Positions 33,001 through 40,965 are shown, counted from the first letter of the stretch. The stretch: 64,000 nucleotides of DNA from an uncultured Eubacteriales bacterium (GCA_902801165.1 CADCHI010000002.1:62001-126000), one strand, 5' to 3'. Numbers and translations: made by a program. Notes: a model not told the origin generated them from the sequence alone.

Positions 33001-34086
33001 CAGCACCTCGCGGGGCTGGCCGTCGTCCTCCGCCGCGTCGTCCGCCGCGGGCGCCGGCTGAACCGGCGCGGGGTCCGCTGCAGGCGTCGCGGGCTTCGGG
33101 GGCTCCGCAGGCTTCGGAGGCTCCGTGGGGGATGTCGTGCGCGGCACGGCGGGCTCGCTCTCCGCCTTGCCCGCCTCCTGCTTCGCGGGTTCCGCAGAGG
33201 GCTCTGCGCTCTCCGCGTCGCCGGAGGGGGCATCAGAAATGCTATTCTTTTCCGAATCGACGGTCGCAGCGGGGTCGGTTTCCTGTCCATCTACCGGCTG
33301 CGCACCCTGAGCCGGCGCTTCCCCGGCCTCCTGTGAAGGCTCGGAAGCGCCGCCGGGCACATCCGCGCCCTGCTCGGCAGGAGCGCTGTTCGCGGCGGGG
33401 TCGTTGTTCGCAGCGGGGTCGTCGCTGTTCAGGCCGCCGTTTCCGCTTTCCGGGGCTTCGCCGGGGTTCTCGTTGCCGGCGGATTCACCTTCGACCGCCG
33501 CGAGCATCGGCAGCGGGAACAGGTTCTCGGTGTCGTAATACCGCATGCCCTCCCGCGCCGCTTCCAACGCGATGAAGGCCGTGGATTCCTCCGCGCTCAG
33601 CGGGCGCAGCTTCGTCCGGGGCATCACGCCCAGCAGCGCGCCGTCGGGGGTGTCAAAACAGACCCGCAGCGCGTTTTCGCCGAAGGCGTCACAGGCCAGG
33701 ATCACCGACTTTTCGGGAACCGCCCCATAGATCAAGGAGCCGTCCTCGCCGGTCAGGTCGGCGGTTTCCAGCACCTCGACATAGCCCAGCACAAACGTCG
33801 GGCTGAACGAGGCATCCCGGGTGCTGTCCACGCCGGAAACCATGGCTTCGCCGTACCCGGACGCGCTTTCCGGGGTGTCCTCGCCGCCCTCCGAAGCCTC
33901 TCCGGCATTCTCATCCTCCGTGGTCTCCCCGTTCCCGGCGGTCAGGCCCTCGGCGCCGGTGTCTCCCACCGCCTCGCCGGGCTGCTCCTCCAGGATGATG
34001 GATTCGCCGACCGTCTCTGACAACGCCGGAGCGGGCAGCACGCTTATCAACAGGCACAGGGCCAGCAGCAGCGACAATCTTTTCAT
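30004..34086 (-). CDS. Large exported protein with nine Ig-like (Big_2) domains and an NlpC/P60-like C terminus
   Basis: Probable surface or wall-associated protein of 1360 residues. Signal peptide at about 1-23 (ALS|ET). An acidic low-complexity stretch and a small N-terminal domain lie at about 90-180, then a Pro/Ala/Glu-rich linker to about residue 385. Nine Ig-like repeats of about 80 residues follow (about 390-1110), each ending in a VTVKKAPG-like strand. The last 230 residues contain GNDCSCFVDAAIW (candidate catalytic Cys), RPGDLLCKSASHVVMF (candidate His) and IENGG, the layout of NlpC/P60-type cysteine peptidases. It may cleave wall peptides. The ATG at 34086 follows GGGGGTTATTTGCC. 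No sortase motif or SLH domain is seen. Confidence 0.83.
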   Translation of the reverse strand: MKRLSLLLALCLLISVLPAPALSETVGESIILEEQPGEAVGDTGAEGLTAGNGETTEDENAGEASEGGEDTPESASGYGEAMVSGVDSTRDASFSPTFVLGYVEVLETADLTGEDGSLIYGAVPEKSVILACDAFGENALRVCFDTPDGALLGVMPRTKLRPLSAEESTAFIALEAAREGMRYYDTENLFPLPMLAAVEGESAGNENPGEAPESGNGGLNSDDPAANNDPAANSAPAEQGADVPGGASEPSQEAGEAPAQGAQPVDGQETDPAATVDSEKNSISDAPSGDAESAEPSAEPAKQEAGKAESEPAVPRTTSPTEPPKPAEPPKPATPAADPAPVQPAPAADDAAEDDGQPREVLAASAADSAPAVMAPLPPHTDPNGPQLAANEITLGQGETFALNGAMPAGNPATIAYSSDNPSVAGVSPEGVVTGIAVGTARIKATASNGTYAECLVTVKKKPDAVSFNVAKLTIGKGEVSNALSVTLGSAPGEYAGKLTFSTSKKKVVTVDANGIIKGVKTGKAVITVKTYNGLTASCTVTVKKAPGKVTVSVDKKAMGVGETGQLTGTLPKNTAGSITYLSEQPGIVSVDAATGAMKAIAPGQTQVYAQTFNGKKGTVTVAVQPAPTSIAFPSAQLVMGVGMKLDAAASLNEGAAGAISYSVTGGVATAENGKLTAMAVGNGTLTATTYNGLTTSCALVVKPAPAAVSLPSKTITIGVNESVQLHPDVGDSASTFTYSSSSKKKVKVSADGVIKGLKTGKATITIKTYNKKSFKLKVVVQKAPGSLSVSPASGELSVGEKLQLSVMLPKKTAGAVTYSSANEAVAKVNAQTGEVIAVGSGTTDIIARSYNGREARCAITVFTAPSSVSVDVGMIELAVGQTRAIKATLGPSGSRSPLTWSSANGGVASVSGDGVIKGVGAGSTTVTVATNVPGVTAKVLVSVKPAPSSITLNYSKHTLNIHETCQLTPTITAGTYTVYTYVSSDAAVATVSAEGAVVAQGRGTAKLTVTTANGLSASMELTVLDPWYPDAAALVNPPATMKVGQTVQLQYTTQPTAAVPEFEWTSSNPSVASVSGDGKVTANSFGYALITAKSKKNSAIALEVTLAVETDAVTLAIPARTTGISGISANLAKIDAIRASAIKQIDALKSGGVITAADADKRRSIVNNAFADYAFPWMTPALQKYWKAANSENGAKDFKPGIVYYGMPYISGSGSNRQYNASKAVSEARFTNSGMGYYVLNQGKLLSGRYCGNDCSCFVDAAIWGTNSSHSADRTTEIASSSAYKTISDAKSMRPGDLLCKSASHVVMFLYYANAEKTKIMIIENGGSEAGTNTVHCVVENLSAYTSRGYKVRRLKSLG

Positions 34087-34172
34087 GGCAAATAACCCCC
34101 ATAACTATTCACTTTATTTTACCATTATATTTCAGAAACGTCAACAATTTCTTGCCGCTCACCGATAATCCA

Positions 34173-34234
34173 AAGAACGGGCACAGCCCCGCCGTGCGGC
34201 CGGTATCGCCGCGGCAAGGGCTGTGCCCGTTCTT
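34173..34234 (-). terminator. Terminator after the exonuclease gene
   Basis: A 17-bp perfect stem (AAGAACGGGCACAGCCC with its complement) carries a GC-rich inner loop; the minus strand continues TTTGGATT. It lies 22 bp after the stop at 34256 and upstream of the Ig-like protein gene. Confidence 0.65.
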
Positions 34235-34255
34235 GCGCTGTCTCGCAGGCCTGCG

Positions 34256-34858
34256 TCAGGCCATCTCTTCGCCCACCAGCATGCACAGGTAGGCCGCCGC
34301 GGCATCATACCGCGCGTCGTGGGGGTGATCGCCGCCGCCGTACCACTTCCGGCACTTCGCGGCGATGAAGTCCTGGGAGAGGCCGAAGTGCTCGGTCAGC
34401 TCGGTCAGCTTCGGCGGCTTCATCACCTTCGGGTTCTGCTTCAGCGGGATGTGTGCCTCCTGGGTGTAGTGCTTCAGCGTGCAGAAGATGGGATAGTTGG
34501 GCAGCTTCACGCCGATCTTGTCGAACTCCCGCCGGAGGTAGCGGATGTCCCCCGCCACGTCGTGCCCGATGATCAGCGTGCAATCGGCGAAGTCCCGGTA
34601 GATCTCATCCGCGTAGTCGATGAAGCCCTTGCCGCCGGACAGCTTGCGCAGCTGGTAGACGCTGATGCCGTGGACCTGCCGCGCGTAACGGTTGATGGCC
34701 TTGGCGGCGAAGTAGAAGTTCTTGCCCTTGACCCGCTTCCCCTGGATCACCAGGTAGGACAGCTGTATGATGTGGCTGGGATGCATGCCGTCCAGCTCCA
34801 CGTCCAGCGAGATCATCTTCTCCGGTTTCCGGAAAAGGTTCTTGAAAAAGTTCATCAC
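34256..34858 (-). CDS. DnaQ-like (DEDDh) 3'-5' exonuclease domain protein
   Basis: A 200-residue nuclease-fold protein. Motif I is SLDVELDG (Asp19, Glu21), motif II is LIIGHDVAGDIRYL (Asp near 103) and motif III is HDARYDAAAA (His and Asp near 179-184), the DEDDh set. It probably trims DNA or RNA 3' ends; the length fits stand-alone RNase T- or Pol III epsilon-like proteins. It starts 3 bp downstream of the patB stop and is likely co-transcribed. The start is the first of two ATGs (MMNFFKNLF). Confidence 0.82.
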   Translation of the reverse strand: MMNFFKNLFRKPEKMISLDVELDGMHPSHIIQLSYLVIQGKRVKGKNFYFAAKAINRYARQVHGISVYQLRKLSGGKGFIDYADEIYRDFADCTLIIGHDVAGDIRYLRREFDKIGVKLPNYPIFCTLKHYTQEAHIPLKQNPKVMKPPKLTELTEHFGLSQDFIAAKCRKWYGGGDHPHDARYDAAAAYLCMLVGEEMA

Positions 34859-34861
34859 AGT

Positions 34862-36043
34862 TTACCGACTCCGTATCGCTTTGTATAGGTTCTCGAGGGC
34901 CGCGGTCACGTTGGCGCGCTGGGTGGCCAGGTTCAGCCGGAACCAGCCCCTGCCGGACTCGCCGAAGAACAGGCCGCTGTTCATGGCCACATGGGCCTCG
35001 TCCACCAGCATCTTCATCACGGCCTCGTGGCTCATGCCGAGGGCGCTGAAATCCAGCCACATCAGGTAGGTGCCCTCCTGGGGGCGGCATCCAATCTCCG
35101 GCAGCTTCTCCCGCAGGAACGAGACGGCGTAATCCCGGTTCTCCCGGATGTACTCCACCACCGCGTCCATCCACTCGTCGCCGTAGGTGTAGGCGGCGGT
35201 CTGCGCGATGGAGCCGAAGATGTTGGACATGTCGGCGTGGGCCCGGGCCAGCTCCTCCTTGAGGGCGTCCCGCAGCTTTTCGTCCGGGACGATGATGGTG
35301 GAATGCCGAAGCCCGGCCAGGTTGAAGGACTTCGTGGCGGAGGTCAGCATCACGCACCGGTCCGCGCCGTCCAGTGAGAGGATGCGGGTCTGCCGGTGGC
35401 CGTCAAAGGTGAACTCCGCGTGGATCTCGTCGGCCACGACGATCACGCCGTAGCGGTTCGCCAGGTCCACCAGGCGCTGGAGCTCCTCCCGCCGCCAGAC
35501 GCGGCCGATGGGGTTGTGGGGGCTGCACAGCAGCAGCATCTTCACGCCGCCCTCGAAGGCGCGCTCCAGGTCCTCGTAATCCATGACCCAGCCGGCCTCG
35601 CCGTCCCGCTTCAGCGGGCTCTCGACGATCTTCCTGCCGAACTGACTGACGGAGGAAAAGAAGGGGCCGTAGACCGGGGTCTGGATCACGATGCCGTCGC
35701 CGGGGGCCGTCAGCGCGTCCACGCAGAAGTGGAGGCTGTCCACCACGCCGGGGCTGTAGAGCATCCATTCCTTCTCAACCCGCAGGCCGTGCCGGCGCAG
35801 CAGCCAGGCCGCTTCGGCCTCGCGCTCCGCCTCGGAATTGTCCGTATAGCCGTAGATGGCGTGCTCCGCGCGCTCGACCAGCGCCTGCTTCACCTGGGGC
35901 ACCGTGGGAAAGTCCATGTCCGCCACCCACATGGCGATCAGGTCCGAGCGGCCGAAGTAGCGCTCCAGTCCATCCCACTTTTCGCAATGGGTACCCAGAC
36001 GGTTGAAGGGCGCGTCCAGATAGGCCCGCATTTCATCTCTCAT
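34862..36043 (-). CDS. patB: PatB/MalY-type PLP-dependent C-S lyase/aminotransferase
   Basis: Class I/II aminotransferase fold, probably a cystathionine beta-lyase that releases homocysteine and pyruvate. The 393 residues show WVADMDFP at the N terminus, SPHNPIGRVW, the Asp/His segment VVADEIHAEF, the PLP Lys in SATKSFNLAG and RLNLAT with the carboxylate-binding Arg. I chose the ATG at 36043 (MRDEMRAYL), with GAGGTG 8 bases upstream, over the GTG at 36052. The promoter at 36085-36113 is divergent from that of the lipid-kinase gene. Confidence 0.9.
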   Translation of the reverse strand: MRDEMRAYLDAPFNRLGTHCEKWDGLERYFGRSDLIAMWVADMDFPTVPQVKQALVERAEHAIYGYTDNSEAEREAEAAWLLRRHGLRVEKEWMLYSPGVVDSLHFCVDALTAPGDGIVIQTPVYGPFFSSVSQFGRKIVESPLKRDGEAGWVMDYEDLERAFEGGVKMLLLCSPHNPIGRVWRREELQRLVDLANRYGVIVVADEIHAEFTFDGHRQTRILSLDGADRCVMLTSATKSFNLAGLRHSTIIVPDEKLRDALKEELARAHADMSNIFGSIAQTAAYTYGDEWMDAVVEYIRENRDYAVSFLREKLPEIGCRPQEGTYLMWLDFSALGMSHEAVMKMLVDEAHVAMNSGLFFGESGRGWFRLNLATQRANVTAALENLYKAIRSR

Positions 36044-36084
36044 GCCGTACACCTCGGCGCATTGCGCCAGCTTGTATTCGCGTC

Positions 36085-36113
36085 ATTATACCCCGCTTTG
36101 TGGAATTATTCAA
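36085..36113 (-). promoter_or_regulatory. patB promoter
   Basis: On the minus strand, -35 TTGAAT (36113-36108), a 17-bp spacer and a perfect -10 TATAAT (36090-36085), 42 bp before the chosen ATG. Confidence 0.72.
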
Positions 36114-36135
36114 CCCCGCGCAGGGAAAATCCCTG

Positions 36136-36164
36136 TTGAATATTCGGTTTTTCTCCTGTATAAT
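36136..36164 (+). promoter_or_regulatory. Promoter upstream of the diacylglycerol-kinase-family gene
   Basis: -35 TTGAAT (36136-36141), a 17-bp spacer and a perfect -10 TATAAT (36159-36164). The gene starts 246 bp downstream, so the transcript would have a long leader. Confidence 0.65.
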
Positions 36165-36410
36165 GGTATTTGGGCATTCAATGTCCGCGGTTTCCGCAAG
36201 TTTTTCCGGTCGAGCCGCGGCAATGTTTATATTCAGTTGATAAAAGCCGTGTATCATTCAATCACAGGGCAGACCGCACTTTCATGATCTCCCTCTGATT
36301 TCTCCCCCAAGAAATACAATCGCCGGCGCGTGCTCCCCTTTTCGCGCCGCGGAAGGTGCGGTCTGCTTTTCCTGTGCCGTCCGCACCCCAAGAGAAAGGG
36401 CGTGTCTGCC
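36165..36410 (+). other. Long untranslated leader before the lipid-kinase gene
   Basis: No gene is supported. The first half is AT-richer; the second half contains the GC-rich run CGCCGGCGCG (about 36320) with a partial complement CGCGCC 20 bases later. I recognise no riboswitch class in it. Confidence 0.4.
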
Positions 36411-37286
36411 ATGCTGCACTTCATCTACAATCCCATCGCCGGCAAGGGGCGCACCTGGCGCGTGCGGGAGGCACTGGAATCCAGGCTGAGCGCCGCGAAG
36501 GTGGCCTATGCCTTTCACGAGACAAAGGGGCATCGCAGCGCCACCGACATCGTCCGCAAGCTCACCGGCGGCGGCGAGGAGACCGTGGACATCGTCTCCA
36601 TGGGCGGCGACGGCACGCTGCACGAGGTGCTCAACGGCATGGCGGATCCCGGCAGGGTGCGCCTGGGCATCATCCCCTGCGGCAGCGGCAACGACTTCGC
36701 CGCGGTGGCGGGCATCCCTTCCGCGCCGGACGGCGCGCTGGACCTGCTGCTGAACGGCGAGGCAAAGTACACTGACTACATGGAGTGCTCCGGCGTCCGG
36801 GGCATCAACGCCATCGGCACCGGCATCGACGTGGACATCCTCCGCCGGTACAACGGCATGAAGCTGTTGAAGGGCTCCGCCGCCTACCTGGCCTCGCTGA
36901 TCATCACGCTGTTCTCCTATAAGCCCAAGAGGTTCTCGGAGGTCGTCGGGGACGAGCGCCGCCTCCACCGCGCCTTCATCGCCTGCGCGGGCAACGGCCA
37001 GCGCATCGGCGGCGGCATCTGCATCTGTCCCGAGGCGGTGCTGGACGACGGCCTGCTGGATATCGTGATCGTGGACGATATCTCCGCGCCGGCCATCCCC
37101 GCCGCGTTCATGAAGCTGATGAAGCGCAAAATACTCGAGCATCCCAAGACCACCTTCCGTCGGGCGGATACCCTGAGGATCGAGCCGGAAGCGCCGATGC
37201 CGGTCCAGATCGACGGGGAGATCTACGAGAACCTGCCCTTCGACGTGCGCGTGGTCAGCAACCGTCTGAGGGTCTACCGGCCATAA
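36411..37286 (+). CDS. Diacylglycerol/sphingosine-kinase-family lipid kinase
   Basis: The DagK/LCB5 family phosphorylates diacylglycerol or related lipids at the membrane, recycling headgroup-transfer products. The 291 residues show the N-terminal FIYNPIAGKG, the nucleotide-binding SMGGDGTLHEVLNG (about 63-76), PCGSGNDFA and, near the C terminus, the QIDGEIY motif. The ATG at 36411 (MLHFIYNP) was chosen because the conserved fold begins there; its RBS AGAAAGGG is moderate. A strong terminator follows. Confidence 0.92.
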   Translation: MLHFIYNPIAGKGRTWRVREALESRLSAAKVAYAFHETKGHRSATDIVRKLTGGGEETVDIVSMGGDGTLHEVLNGMADPGRVRLGIIPCGSGNDFAAVAGIPSAPDGALDLLLNGEAKYTDYMECSGVRGINAIGTGIDVDILRRYNGMKLLKGSAAYLASLIITLFSYKPKRFSEVVGDERRLHRAFIACAGNGQRIGGGICICPEAVLDDGLLDIVIVDDISAPAIPAAFMKLMKRKILEHPKTTFRRADTLRIEPEAPMPVQIDGEIYENLPFDVRVVSNRLRVYRP

Positions 37287-37314
37287 GTCAGGCCGACAAG
37301 TGCATACACAGGAA

Positions 37315-37356
37315 AATCCCAGCCGTTCATGCTCCTTTCGGCTGGGATTGTTTCTT
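37315..37356 (+). terminator. Terminator of the lipid-kinase gene
   Basis: AATCCCAGCCG pairs perfectly with CGGCTGGGATT across 13 bases, followed by GTTTCTT. Confidence 0.75.
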
Positions 37357-37366
37357 ATCACGTTTT

Positions 37367-38371
37367 TCAGCCATTCCGCTTTCGCGCCGTTCCCGCGCGC
37401 ATCGCCTTTCCGATGTGCTCCTTCAGCCAGTTCCGGTTCAGCAGCGCCAGCCACAGGAGCATCAGCGCCGTCGCCCACAGGCCGTATATCGGCCCGGAAT
37501 CCCCGCCGGTCAGTAAGGTTTCCGACACCCAGTAGAGCCGGTAGACGGACGCGTCCGAGCCGCCGAAGCCCAGCAGGAACGCGCAACCGATCCCCCAGAA
37601 CCATCGGAAGCCCGCCGCGGCCCACAGCCCGAAGCGCTCGTAGAGCGCGCAGCCCACGAGCCCAAGCAGGGCCACATTGATCGTGCTGACGGCGTTGCCG
37701 CCAAGCCCGCCGTCCAGGGCGAAGAACGCCGCGCAGGCGCAAGCCGTCGCCCAGACGCGGCCCCATCGCGGGCTCAGGCCGTCGTACAGCACGCCCTTGG
37801 TGAAGCACTCCTCCGCCAGCACGCCCAGCAGGCTCACCGCGGCGAGAACCGGCAGTTCCGGCGTCAGGTTCGGCCTGGCGATTGGCCAGCTCAGGCGGGA
37901 GCTGTCCGGGAGCAGGCACAGCAGGCCGACGACTATCGCCGTCAAAAGCCCCGCGCACCCGGGCCAGAGGAGTCCCTTGATGCCGGCCCCATCCCGATCC
38001 CACAGTCGCTTCCCGTCAAAAGCGCCCTTGTGGGCTCCGTTCTTCCAAAGCCGGCGCAGCGGCAGGCAGGCCGCCAACAGCAGGACGCTCACAGCCGCGC
38101 TGACCGTGCTGCCCTGCCAGGCGTAGAACACCCGCGCCCAGCCCGGCGCGCGCCAGGCGTTTTCCGCGTTGACGTTCCAGGCGCGAAACAGCGCCGAGCA
38201 CCCCGCCGCGAGGGCGAGCCGCACCCCCAGCGCCACGGCGGCACAGCACAACAGGCTGACCGCCAGCAGCCAGCCCGTGCGCAGTCCACCCTCTGTATTC
38301 AAAAACAGTGGTCTCTTTTCACGCGGCGCGGGCCCCTGGGGCTGCCGCGCCGCACGCTTGCTCTTGCTCAT
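37367..38371 (-). CDS. CPBP (CAAX/Abi-like) family membrane protein with altered active site
   Basis: Polytopic membrane protein of 334 residues with about eight hydrophobic segments. The last third fits the CPBP intramembrane metalloprotease fold. The motif expected as EExxxR reads EECFTK, the FxxxH motif reads FFALD, and the usual final His region reads GFRWFWG. The Arg and both His positions are therefore changed and proteolysis looks unlikely. It could be a non-catalytic scaffold or immunity-type homologue. It starts 17 bp downstream of the pyrimidine-nucleoside phosphorylase gene, the end of a four-gene operon. Confidence 0.75.
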   Translation of the reverse strand: MSKSKRAARQPQGPAPREKRPLFLNTEGGLRTGWLLAVSLLCCAAVALGVRLALAAGCSALFRAWNVNAENAWRAPGWARVFYAWQGSTVSAAVSVLLLAACLPLRRLWKNGAHKGAFDGKRLWDRDGAGIKGLLWPGCAGLLTAIVVGLLCLLPDSSRLSWPIARPNLTPELPVLAAVSLLGVLAEECFTKGVLYDGLSPRWGRVWATACACAAFFALDGGLGGNAVSTINVALLGLVGCALYERFGLWAAAGFRWFWGIGCAFLLGFGGSDASVYRLYWVSETLLTGGDSGPIYGLWATALMLLWLALLNRNWLKEHIGKAMRAGTARKRNG

Positions 38372-38388
38372 GCTATATCCTTAGATCT

Positions 38389-39699
38389 TTACTCCACCAC
38401 CGCGTGGATCAACGGCTGCCTCTCCGGCGGCACGTCGCCGACGCGGATCGAGCGCCGCAGCAGGTTGTACGCCCCGATGCGATCGGACTTCTCGCCCACG
38501 TGCAGGGTCGCCAGCACGTCGTTCTTCTTCACGGGATCGCCCAGCCGCTTGCGCATCACGATGCCCACGGACAGGTCCAGCACGTCCGTCTTGCGCTCTC
38601 GGCCCGCGCCCAGCAGCTTCGCGGCGTTGCCGATGTCGCTGGTGCACATGCTGGTCACGAAGCCGTCCCGCTCCGCCAGCAGGTCGATCTGCTTGGGGGC
38701 CTTGGGAAGCAAGCCGGTGTCCTCCACCACGCGGCGGTCGCCGCCCTGGGCCTCGATCATGTCCCCCAGCTTCTTGAGCCCCTCGCCGTTTTGGATCTTC
38801 TCCTCCAGCATGTCGATGCCCTGTTCCACGGTTTCGCAGGCCCCGGCGTTGCGCAGAATGTGGGCGCCGAGGGTCAGCGACACAGTCTTCAGGTCGCCGC
38901 CGGTCCGGCCCGCCAGCACGTCGATGGCTTCCTCCACCTCCAAGGCGTTGCCGATATAGCTGCCCAGGGGCTGGTCCATGTCCGTGATCAGCGCGGAGAA
39001 GCGCTTGCCGCTGAGCCTGCCGATGCGCACCATGGTCTCGGCCAGCTGGCGGGACTTCTCCGGCGTGTCCATGATCGCGCCGCTGCCGGTCTTGACGTCC
39101 AGCACCACCACGTCGCAGCCCGCGGCCAGCTTCTTGGAGAGGATCGAGGAGACCACCAGGGGCAGGCAGTCCACAGTGGCCGTCACATCCCGCAGGGCGT
39201 AGAGCACCTTGTCCGCGGGCGCGAGCTCCGCCGTCTGGCCGACGATGGCGCAGCCGATGTCCCGCACCTGCTGCTTGAAGGCGTCCACGTCCTTGGAGAT
39301 ACTCAGCCCGGGGATGGACTCCAGCTTGTCCAGCGTGCCGCCAGTAAATCCCAGCCCTCGGCCGGACATCTTGGCCATCTTCACCCCGCAGGCCGCCACC
39401 AGGGGCACGAGGATCAGCGAGGTGGTGTCCCCCACGCCGCCGGTGGAGTGCTTGTCCGCCTTCACGCCCGCCACGTCGGACAGGTCGAGGGTCTCGCCGG
39501 ACTTGGCCATGGCCAGTGTCAGGGCAAGGGTTTCCCGGTCGGTCATGCCGTTGATGCAAATGGCCATCAACAGGGCTGAGGCCTGGTAATCGGCGAAGCT
39601 GCCGTCCACGATGCCGTCCACGAAGGCGCGGATTTCGAGTTCGGTCAATTCTCCGCCAAACCGCTTCTTGCGGATGATGTCACAGGGATTCATGCTCAT
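38389..39699 (-). CDS. pdp: Pyrimidine-nucleoside phosphorylase
   Basis: Phosphorolysis of thymidine or uridine to base plus (deoxy)ribose 1-phosphate in nucleoside salvage. The 436 residues contain the phosphate-binding signature KHSTGGVGDTTSL (about residues 80-92), the thymidine-phosphorylase family helical domain at the N terminus and the flexible C-terminal alpha/beta domain. Start: ATG at 39699 (MSMNPCDIIR), which overlaps the upstream DNA glycosylase gene by 20 bp; MNPCDI at 39693 is an equal alternative. Translational coupling is likely because no strong RBS is visible. Confidence 0.93.
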   Translation of the reverse strand: MSMNPCDIIRKKRFGGELTELEIRAFVDGIVDGSFADYQASALLMAICINGMTDRETLALTLAMAKSGETLDLSDVAGVKADKHSTGGVGDTTSLILVPLVAACGVKMAKMSGRGLGFTGGTLDKLESIPGLSISKDVDAFKQQVRDIGCAIVGQTAELAPADKVLYALRDVTATVDCLPLVVSSILSKKLAAGCDVVVLDVKTGSGAIMDTPEKSRQLAETMVRIGRLSGKRFSALITDMDQPLGSYIGNALEVEEAIDVLAGRTGGDLKTVSLTLGAHILRNAGACETVEQGIDMLEEKIQNGEGLKKLGDMIEAQGGDRRVVEDTGLLPKAPKQIDLLAERDGFVTSMCTSDIGNAAKLLGAGRERKTDVLDLSVGIVMRKRLGDPVKKNDVLATLHVGEKSDRIGAYNLLRRSIRVGDVPPERQPLIHAVVE

Positions 39700-40183
39700 A
39701 TCGCAACGCCTGGCGCCACAGCGCCAGCTTCCTTTCATAGGATAAGGTATACGCGGGGCTCGTGGAGGGCATCACCTGCCACTCCCGGCCCTCCAGCCAG
39801 GCCGACGCGTGTTTCATAAACAAACGATTTGCCGTGCCGCCGTTGAAGAGGATCCTTTTTATGTCAGGGCAGCGCTCGAACAGCCTGGCGAAGTCGTTTA
39901 CCGCCGGCTCCCGTATGGCGCTGTCCAACGAGCCCTGGCGCTCGCAGCTCTCCAGCACGTCCCACAACGCCACGCCATTGGCCTCCAGCAGCGCCACGCG
40001 CCCGGGAATCGTCTCCGGAAAGGGCGCGTCAAACGTCTCGGCCACGATGTGCCAGAAGGCGTTCCTGGGGTGGGCATAGTAGAAGCCCTGGTTCAGGGAT
40101 TCCACGCTGGGCATGCTGCCCAGCACCAGCACCCGCGCCTTGGGCGGGGCGACGGGCGGAAAGGCGGTTATTCTTCCGTCCAT
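39680..40183 (-). CDS. DNA-deoxyinosine glycosylase (family 6 UDG-like)
   Basis: Base-excision enzyme of the uracil-DNA-glycosylase superfamily that removes hypoxanthine. The 167 residues show LGSMPSVESL (motif 1), the signature YYAHPRNAFWHI and, near the C terminus, MPSTSPAY (motif 2). No iron-sulfur Cys set is present. It starts 3 bp after the sirtuin stop and overlaps pdp by 20 bp, so it is in the same operon. Confidence 0.87.
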   Translation of the reverse strand: MDGRITAFPPVAPPKARVLVLGSMPSVESLNQGFYYAHPRNAFWHIVAETFDAPFPETIPGRVALLEANGVALWDVLESCERQGSLDSAIREPAVNDFARLFERCPDIKRILFNGGTANRLFMKHASAWLEGREWQVMPSTSPAYTLSYERKLALWRQALRYEHESL

Positions 40184-40186
40184 GAG

Positions 40187-40897
40187 TTACGGCAGCTCCG
40201 AGAAGCACTGGCCGATGGGATCGCGCACGATCAGGTCCGCCCGGGAGTCCCTGGGCGTCGCCGTGCGGTTCACCAGCACCAGCTTGCTGCCGCGGTACAG
40301 GTCGATGAGCCCCGCCGCCGGGTAGACGCTCAGCGACGTGCCGCCGATGATCAGCATGTCCGCCTGCTCGATGGCCGCGCAGGCCCCCTGGACCACGTCG
40401 TTGTCCAGGTTTTCGCCGTAGAGCACCACGTCCGGCTTGATGGTGCCGCCGCATTCGCACTTTGGCACGCCGGTGGAATTGCGAATGTACGCATCGTCGT
40501 AGAACCTGCCGCAGCGCATGCAGTAGTTGCGCAGCACAGAGCCGTGGAGCTCGTACACCCGCTTCGAGCCCGCCTGCTGGTGCAGCCCGTCGATGTTCTG
40601 GGTCACCACGGCGGTGAGGATGCCGCGCTGCTCCCACTCAGCCAGCTTCAGGTGGGCCGGGTTTGGCTTCGCGCCTTGGATCAGCATCTTGTCGCGGTAG
40701 AACCGGTAGAACTCCTCCGTCTTGCGCATGAAGAACTCATGGCTCAGTATGGTCTCCGGCGGATAGTCGTACTTCTGGTTGTAAAGGCCGTCCACGCTCC
40801 GGAAATCCGGTATGCCGCTCTCCGTCGAGACACCCGCGCCGCCAAAGAACACGATGCGCCTGCTCTCCTTGATCCACCTTGCCAGCGTTTCATTCAT
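40187..40897 (-). CDS. cobB: NAD-dependent protein deacylase (sirtuin)
   Basis: Sir2-family enzyme that removes acyl groups from lysine using NAD+. The 236 residues show FFGGAGVSTESGIPDFRS (NAD site), TQNIDGLH, the catalytic His in YELHGS, a zinc site CMRC and CECGG (the second half reads CxC), GENLD and IGGTSLSVYPAA. The ATG follows GAGGGGAGGACGCGATT. First gene of sirtuin/glycosylase/phosphorylase/CPBP. The CxC instead of CxxC in the second zinc half-site is a minor oddity. Confidence 0.94.
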   Translation of the reverse strand: MNETLARWIKESRRIVFFGGAGVSTESGIPDFRSVDGLYNQKYDYPPETILSHEFFMRKTEEFYRFYRDKMLIQGAKPNPAHLKLAEWEQRGILTAVVTQNIDGLHQQAGSKRVYELHGSVLRNYCMRCGRFYDDAYIRNSTGVPKCECGGTIKPDVVLYGENLDNDVVQGACAAIEQADMLIIGGTSLSVYPAAGLIDLYRGSKLVLVNRTATPRDSRADLIVRDPIGQCFSELP

Positions 40898-40937
40898 AAT
40901 CGCGTCCTCCCCTCTGCTGCAGTCGATCGGACCGAAT

Positions 40938-40965
40938 ATTTAACTACTTTATATTTTAACATCAA
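40938..40965 (-). promoter_or_regulatory. Possible promoter of the sirtuin operon
   Basis: On the minus strand, -35 TTGATG (40965-40960), a 16-bp spacer and -10 TTAAAT (40943-40938). Both boxes are imperfect. Confidence 0.3.

Noticed and set aside
29941-33336. A 1131-codon plus-strand frame opposite the Ig-like protein gene
   Set aside because: Composition (Gly/His/Arg/Val-rich, no motif) is that of an antisense shadow. It begins in the palindromic element and has no RBS.
36282-38003. A 573-codon minus-strand frame spanning the lipid-kinase and CPBP genes
   Set aside because: It crosses a strong terminator and runs antisense to the lipid kinase and in another frame of the CPBP gene.
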